9,896 nucleotides of DNA from an uncultured Collinsella sp. (GTDB lineage: Bacteria > Actinomycetota > Coriobacteriia > Coriobacteriales > Coriobacteriaceae), in assembly GCA_958438955.1 (NCBI GenBank), contig CAUBTS010000076.1:1-9896 (forward strand), given 5' to 3'. How positions within the stretch are numbered: position 1 is the first letter of the stretch; the number at the start of each line of letters is the position of its first letter. Shown here piece by piece: positions 6,001 through 9,896 of the stretch. Below the pieces are notes generated by a model. It had not been told where the DNA came from. It searched no databases and was given only the letters and a program-made list of their open reading frames with translations. Both the position numbers and the translations under genes were made by a program.

Positions 6001-9000
6001 GCGCGCGTGGGCTCGACCGATGCCGCCGCCGCTGCCGCAGAGGTGACGGCTCGCAATTATGTGCGCTATGTTCCGGGTGCTTCGGTCTGGAACTTTGATG
6101 TGACGTATCGTGGCGGTACGCAAAACCTGGTCAAGGACGGCAAGGACACCGGCAAGGGCCTGTGGACCTTCCATCATCTGCCACAAAAGAAGAATGCCTA
6201 CTGGACCTTTGACATCACGCTCGAGGTGGGAAACGAAGAGGCCGCCGACACGCTCGACCTGTACGTGGACTGCGTGGATGGCAAGACGGTGACGATTCCT
6301 CTGACTCAAAAGTCGCGCGAGGGCACCCGCGTGCGCTATGCGGCGGAGTATGTGGACGAGGGTTACCTTAAGCTGCTTAATGAGTTTAACAAGGCGAATG
6401 ACTCGACCTATGTGAACTGCGGCAACTTTGAGCAAATCTTTATGCCGCAGACCTACCGCATCTCCAATGCCCAGCTTATGACCATGCTGAGTTTTGACGC
6501 CAAAGCTTCGGCCAAAAAGCATTCCGCCGCGGCCGAGGAGCGCCAGCAGGAGTTCTCGAATGCCGTGCAGCAGTGGCACGAGTATATGATGGATAACTCG
6601 TTTAATGATGTCGACGAGGCCTTTAACGACGCGATTGACCAGATGGTCGCCGATGCGTTTGCCGAAGAGGACAAGGACGGTAAAGAGGACGAAGCCCAAG
6701 GTGGAGCTGCGCGTAAGGCTCGTCGCGCCCCTGCCGCCAGCGACGGCGAGGGTGATGGTGCTGGCAACGACGAGGCCGCGCAGTTTGCGGCTGAGCTCAA
6801 GGCCGCGGTCGGCGGGTCGTCGGCGCTGCTGACCCAGCAGGGCGACAGCTATGGCGTCAATGTGGACAAGATGATCTTTGAGGATGCTTACGGCACCAGC
6901 GAGGATTGGTATCAGGAACTCGCGGCGGCCCAGGGCGCGAACGCTGCGGATGCGGCCGCCATCAAGGAGCTCGTCGACCATGCATCGCGAGCGGAGTTTA
7001 TTGCCCAGCAGGCCGAGGATCTGGTGGGCCAGTCGATGGGTATCGGCCAGCTCAACCAATACGGAAGCTGGAATGACGCAACCGCTGCGGCGCTCAACAA
7101 GTGTGCGGGCATTAAGGCCAGCGAGTACAACGGCCAGTCGACGAGCGGGTTTAACGATTTGGGCCAGGTGCTCGGCAGCTCGCTGAGCTACAAGGCGGCT
7201 GACGACGATACCGTCAAGGGCTTTAAGGTCGCCGCGCCCGATGGCGAGCAGACGGCCTATATCGAGTCGGAGTTTATCGAGAACTCCAATAACAACAAGA
7301 ACCAGGCGCTTCTGTTTAACTCGATCGCCATGCAGTGCGACATTCTGGACAACCTGTACGACAACTGGAATGTGGTCCATAGCCTCAACAACTCCAAGGT
7401 GCGCGGATGGCTCATGGCCTGGAAGCTCAACGGCGACGTGAGCGCCCATATGAAGCTCATCCGCACGATCCGTTCGCTCAAGAGCTATAAGATCGAGTGC
7501 GAGATGTTCGGACAGGTCTTTAAGACCGACGCGTGGAAGGCGGCCGGCCAGGCGTTTCCCGCGGCGACCCAGGGCATCGGCATCTTTACCGGCATTTACG
7601 GCGTGAACGATGCCAGCAAGAACTGGGAGAACGTGAACGTCCGCATGCAGAAGGTGAAGGGCGAGCGCGAGGGCTATGAGCTTCAGCATACGCGCTTGCT
7701 TGCCAAGCCCGAGAAGACCGAGGACGACTGGAAGTGCATTTACGCGCTGCGTGACGCCATGGAGAAGGCGCGTGCGTTTGAGGATCTGCTGTATCGCCAG
7801 CTCTGCCACGATAGCACCGATGTGGCAGTGGGCTCTATTATGACAATCGCCGGCGTGCTGACGGCCGGTTCGGCGGGTACCGTGGTGGGCGCTGCCTATG
7901 ATGCGGCTTCGACCAGCGTAGGTTCGGAGCGCGCGATTAAGCTGACCAATGCCGAATGCGCCTACGATGTTGCCTGCGAGCAGGTGGAGCGCGCGTGCCA
8001 GAATCGCATTACGGTCAACTGGGGCGAGCTGACCGATGCCGAGGTCTACAAGGCCAACAAGGACGGCTTGATCTCGGACGAGAAGATGCAGTCGATCTTC
8101 GAGGCGCGTTACCGCAATGTGGCTGCCAAGGCTGCACCCGACCCTGCGGGCGTGGTGTACGAGGGCCTGCTGTCCAATACGGTTGAAGGCGCGACGGTTG
8201 AGCTGTGGAGCGCCGACGATGCAGCCGGCACCAATGCAGTGCGTTGGGATGCCGAGGAGTATGAGCAGGACAATCCGCTTGCAACGGGTGCGGACGGTGC
8301 ATACAACTGGAATACGCCGACCGGCTGGTATCAGGTGCGCGTGACCAAGGACAGGTATGAAGAGGCGCGTTCGGCTTGGCTGCGCGTGCCGCCGATTCAG
8401 ACTGAGGTGAACATTGGCTTGGTGTCGACGGCGGCACCCGAGGTGGCTTCGGCCCATGCCTATACCGATTGCATCGAGGTTGAGTTTGCGCAGTATATGG
8501 ATGCGAGCGACGATGCCCTGGTCGCATTGTGCGCGCAGGGCTTAGGCGACGTGACGTATACGTGGCTCGACAAACAGGACGATCCCAATGGCAAGCCGCT
8601 ATCGCGCGTGCTGCGTATTCGCTATGCCGATGCGCGTGAGGCGGGCTCGACGGTGGCGTTTGAGCTCGACGGTGCTCGCAACTACGCCGGCACGGCCATG
8701 GCGCGCTGGGCAAGTGGCGAGCTTGTCGTGGGCGTTCGTGCCGACAAGCTCAAACTCAACGTGGAGCAGGCCGTGACCATGCTTGATGGCAGTGACTTTG
8801 AGCTGGTGGCGCACGTGACCGATAAGGCGGGCAAGCCGTTTGCGGGCGCCAAGGTTAGTGTTGGGCTGGAGTCCTCGGCTATCTGCTCTGTCGATGCCAC
8901 CCAGGCCGTGACGGGCGAGGACGGTGCGGCGACGTTTGTGCTGCATGGTGCTCTGCCCGGTTTGACGACGTTGACGGCGACGGTGGATGACACGGCGCTG

Positions 9001-9645
9001 TCCAAGCAGGTCGACGTTCGCGTGTCTGCCGAGGCAGTGCGACCGGCGCGACCGGTGGCGACGATTGGTGCGACGACGTTTGGTGCATGGTCGCCCAAGG
9101 AGAACTACATTACGGTGCCCAAGGGCACGAAGCTGGAGCTTTCGGCCGAGGATGGCACGACGATTTGGTACACCACCAACGACACCTGCCCCTGCCGTGA
9201 CGAAGGCCGCGTAAAGTACACCGAGCCTATTGCGCTCGATAGCAACATGTATGTGCGTATTGCGGCACAGCGCCCTGGCATGTCGTACAGCGAGTATTCC
9301 GAGCGTCTGAACATTACGATTACGGTGACCGATGAGGCGGCGCCTGATCCGACGCCCGATCCCGGTCTGAAGCCAGAGCCCGAGCCGACGCCTGGCGACG
9401 GCGAGCAGGGCGGCGGTGCGGATGGCTCTGGCGGCACCGGGGTACCTGCGGGCGGTTCGACTTCGACGACGACCACGGTGACGACGAACAAGTCCAAGGG
9501 TAAGGGCGAGAACGGCAAGAAGTCCGGCGGCACGGAGCTCGCCAGCACGGGTGACTCCACCGCGATGACGGTCGCCGCCTTGGGCATCGCCGGCGCAACC
9601 GTTGCCGCGGCCGGCATCGCCGCGACCAAGCGTCGCAAGCGTTAG
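3025..9645 (+). CDS. Giant LASTG-anchored surface protein: BspA-like LRR, multi-module ectodomain
   Basis: The product has 2206 residues. Residues 1-33 are a signal peptide with a likely cut after AFA33, followed by an Asp/Ala/Pro-rich spacer. Residues about 176-397 carry BspA-type leucine-rich repeats (LRR_5), for example LPDSVEELGWNAF, VPGTVERIERYAF and LPKSVEMIEWGAF. Residues about 430-1110 are beta-rich and resemble carboxypeptidase-regulatory and Ig-like modules. Residues about 1112-1700 are mostly helical with a Gly/Ala-rich hydrophobic stretch near 1599-1629. Residues about 1707-1802 (WDAEEYEQDNPL...GWYQVRVTKDRYEEA...PPIQTEVNIGLVS) match a module common in large secreted proteins of gut Firmicutes. 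An Ig-like invasin-type module (about 1907-2002) and a chitobiase-C-terminal-like module (about 2006-2102, GTTIWYTTNDTCPC...YTEPI) come next. A Pro/Gly/Thr/Lys linker leads to LASTGD at 2172-2177, a hydrophobic helix and KRRKR. An adhesin or mucus-binding role is inferred; no catalytic site was recognised. Confidence 0.93.
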   Translation: MRWTTARALCRRLTVATVTLAMVTGSFPAGAFAEALNTDGTFVQTDDGQAADAAPADSADAQTSDSASADPAPDAGAADPTVLDSGDTPTPPPSEIASAAGLTGAGQTESTPAGTLATDLVEGKELAEQQKQEEASGAEATWNEELGLWATSKGTTGVKGEYDDGYVAGEQTPAQYYFSIDNLTNEISIEYGDAGITTLEVPSTIDGKNVVSLKGMGNVALTSITFAPDSHIRSVGGLGGSSIKEIALPDSVEELGWNAFTGSKTLHTVTWPNNAAFTTIPEQAFEGCEQLDDNVVATLPPSVKTIDYRAFANCGVPQFYVSDTTVLTFTQINVPGTVERIERYAFDGCSHVSSVTIGDGVKSIGALAFASLDPAIAGKEIVLPKSVEMIEWGAFENTRYGNETNHNAVALRVMNPDLQFGEAGYPGDYNERVTIDGVTYAIPFGEGQTIYAYATDSAGNPSMVKKLADAVADRKDSVDSSKPAYTFEWMGEAAQVTGKLPQSATATLVQAGQSTPLAVGDDGSFTADALSKTAATLRISLSGYYDMVLARPGDQMTGTWNIGEIKAEDFTKIPASRAIELNVAYLEPVAGQDKTERIELDSLDNIDLTVKSGGKTLKPAKGDKENDYRIQGTALVVSQAIADADQDLEITLEPKDSLKLGGATATVKPSAGKVDIDLKPWGTATVTTKGDYQGANRVLVFRTSDGKLVADGVTYLMGYEDDGTTPIMKAETPRLKAGSYTIVAFNKTSYDIQATSYSTFSRLGLTVGKHIAQKQVKIEDGKQLDVTLDVPTFDVETYRAERGLTAGSVIADSSAVVGAETELRIHYELKDSQAAKIEIPLAKDAVEDVSAGAREAGASSDAMWAATTWEGDNLVLDMKKSAGADVFVRFKPKAAGIYAVSPLITLGEVTLPLGSTTLEVSGSRIEVDNTDVHSLLGNVAYVYAAPGKSVQLTVGTGSSAAKYTGKTNKLGRAKIEYELPQDTLAAERVTLEARVGSTDAAAAAAEVTARNYVRYVPGASVWNFDVTYRGGTQNLVKDGKDTGKGLWTFHHLPQKKNAYWTFDITLEVGNEEAADTLDLYVDCVDGKTVTIPLTQKSREGTRVRYAAEYVDEGYLKLLNEFNKANDSTYVNCGNFEQIFMPQTYRISNAQLMTMLSFDAKASAKKHSAAAEERQQEFSNAVQQWHEYMMDNSFNDVDEAFNDAIDQMVADAFAEEDKDGKEDEAQGGAARKARRAPAASDGEGDGAGNDEAAQFAAELKAAVGGSSALLTQQGDSYGVNVDKMIFEDAYGTSEDWYQELAAAQGANAADAAAIKELVDHASRAEFIAQQAEDLVGQSMGIGQLNQYGSWNDATAAALNKCAGIKASEYNGQSTSGFNDLGQVLGSSLSYKAADDDTVKGFKVAAPDGEQTAYIESEFIENSNNNKNQALLFNSIAMQCDILDNLYDNWNVVHSLNNSKVRGWLMAWKLNGDVSAHMKLIRTIRSLKSYKIECEMFGQVFKTDAWKAAGQAFPAATQGIGIFTGIYGVNDASKNWENVNVRMQKVKGEREGYELQHTRLLAKPEKTEDDWKCIYALRDAMEKARAFEDLLYRQLCHDSTDVAVGSIMTIAGVLTAGSAGTVVGAAYDAASTSVGSERAIKLTNAECAYDVACEQVERACQNRITVNWGELTDAEVYKANKDGLISDEKMQSIFEARYRNVAAKAAPDPAGVVYEGLLSNTVEGATVELWSADDAAGTNAVRWDAEEYEQDNPLATGADGAYNWNTPTGWYQVRVTKDRYEEARSAWLRVPPIQTEVNIGLVSTAAPEVASAHAYTDCIEVEFAQYMDASDDALVALCAQGLGDVTYTWLDKQDDPNGKPLSRVLRIRYADAREAGSTVAFELDGARNYAGTAMARWASGELVVGVRADKLKLNVEQAVTMLDGSDFELVAHVTDKAGKPFAGAKVSVGLESSAICSVDATQAVTGEDGAATFVLHGALPGLTTLTATVDDTALSKQVDVRVSAEAVRPARPVATIGATTFGAWSPKENYITVPKGTKLELSAEDGTTIWYTTNDTCPCRDEGRVKYTEPIALDSNMYVRIAAQRPGMSYSEYSERLNITITVTDEAAPDPTPDPGLKPEPEPTPGDGEQGGGADGSGGTGVPAGGSTSTTTTVTTNKSKGKGENGKKSGGTELASTGDSTAMTVAALGIAGATVAAAGIAATKRRKR

Positions 9646-9681
9646 GTTTTGGCGACAACGCCCATTCTCGGCTTTTGCAAG

Positions 9682-9819
9682 ATCTCAATCTGTAACACCA
9701 AGCTGCCCAAAACGGCTCTAGATGTTACAGATTGAGATGAACTGCTCGGCCGCCAATCTAATGTCTCGATCTGTAACACGTAGCGGGGAATTTGGTCTCT
9801 AACTGTTACAGATTGAGAC
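9682..9819. repeat. Hairpin doublet repeat, copy B
   Basis: This copy has the same 138-nt length and spacing as 2725-2862. Unit 1 (9682-9738) has perfect 16-bp arms identical to those of copy A around a 25-nt loop. Unit 2 (9763-9819) has 16-nt arms, GTCTCGATCTGTAACA and TGTTACAGATTGAGAC, with a single G-T wobble. By hand alignment 111 of 138 positions match copy A with no gaps: both unit-1 arms at 32 of 32, the unit-1 loop at 17 of 25, the spacer at 15 of 24 and unit 2 at 47 of 57. It starts 37 nt after the giant gene's stop. No clear terminator separates it from that gene, so it is probably transcribed as 3' UTR. Confidence 0.9.
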
Positions 9820-9870
9820 AAAGCGGAGGCGGCTGGCGCAAGATCGATCGCGTCGAAAATGTTGGTGTAA

Positions 9871-9893
9871 GGGCGGCGCCCTAGCGCCCGTTT
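9871..9893 (+). terminator. Weak GC-rich hairpin near the window edge, possible terminator
   Basis: GGCGC (9875-9879) can pair with GCGCC (9884-9888) around CCTA, or GGGCG (9871-9875) with CGCCC (9885-9889). GTTT follows. The stem is only 5 bp and the T tract is short. It occupies the place where the giant gene's terminator would be expected by analogy with 2884-2921, but the call is tentative. Confidence 0.25.
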
Positions 9894-9896
9894 AAC

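Noticed and set aside
5311..8457. 1048-codon open frame on the minus strand inside the giant gene
   Set aside because: Its codons are exact reverse complements of the sense codons, so a stop arises only where the sense gene uses TTA, CTA or TCA, all rare in this GC-rich gene. The predicted product is Arg/His/Leu-rich without domains, while the sense protein has a signal peptide, recognisable modules and a sorting signal.

Overview
The window looks like part of a tandem array of cell-wall-anchored surface protein genes from a high-GC Gram-positive gut bacterium. A Coriobacteriia member such as Collinsella is my best guess. It rests on three C-terminal sorting signals of the LA(A/S)TGD type, roughly 60% GC coding DNA and Ala/Thr/Pro/Lys-rich wall-spanning linkers. 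No marker gene is present, so the taxonomy is inference.

Layout. All genes are on the + strand. (1) Positions 1-497 hold the 3' end of a surface protein gene that starts outside the window. It is followed by a strong intrinsic terminator at 548-587. (2) Positions 695-2689 encode a 664-residue secreted, wall-anchored protein with a duplicated aromatic-rich ectodomain module. (3) Positions 2690-3024 are a gene-free stretch of 335 nt. It carries a doublet of long hairpins (2725-2862), an intrinsic terminator with a perfect 14-bp stem (2884-2921) and a dyad-containing upstream element (2919-2964). (4) Positions 3025-9645 encode a 2206-residue giant surface protein: signal peptide, BspA-like leucine-rich repeats, many beta-sandwich modules, a long helical centre, a carboxypeptidase-regulatory-like module, an Ig-like module, a chitobiase-C-terminal-like module and an LASTGD sorting signal. 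(5) Positions 9646-9896 hold a second copy of the hairpin doublet and, at the edge, a weak GC-rich hairpin.

How the parts fit. Each complete gene has its own Shine-Dalgarno sequence and is separated from its upstream neighbour by a terminator, so the genes are probably separate transcription units rather than one operon. A shared 40-nt upstream element (31/40 identical, with a central dyad) precedes both complete genes and may co-regulate them. All three products should be exported by Sec and attached to peptidoglycan by a sortase that is not encoded here. The giant protein looks like an adhesin or host/mucus-interaction protein; no enzymatic active site was recognised.

The most unusual material is non-coding. 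A 138-nt hairpin doublet occurs twice (111/138 identical by hand alignment, no gaps) at the same distance (31 or 32 nt) behind two different genes, and so flanks the giant gene as direct repeats. Its 16-nt outer arms are fully conserved while its loops have drifted.
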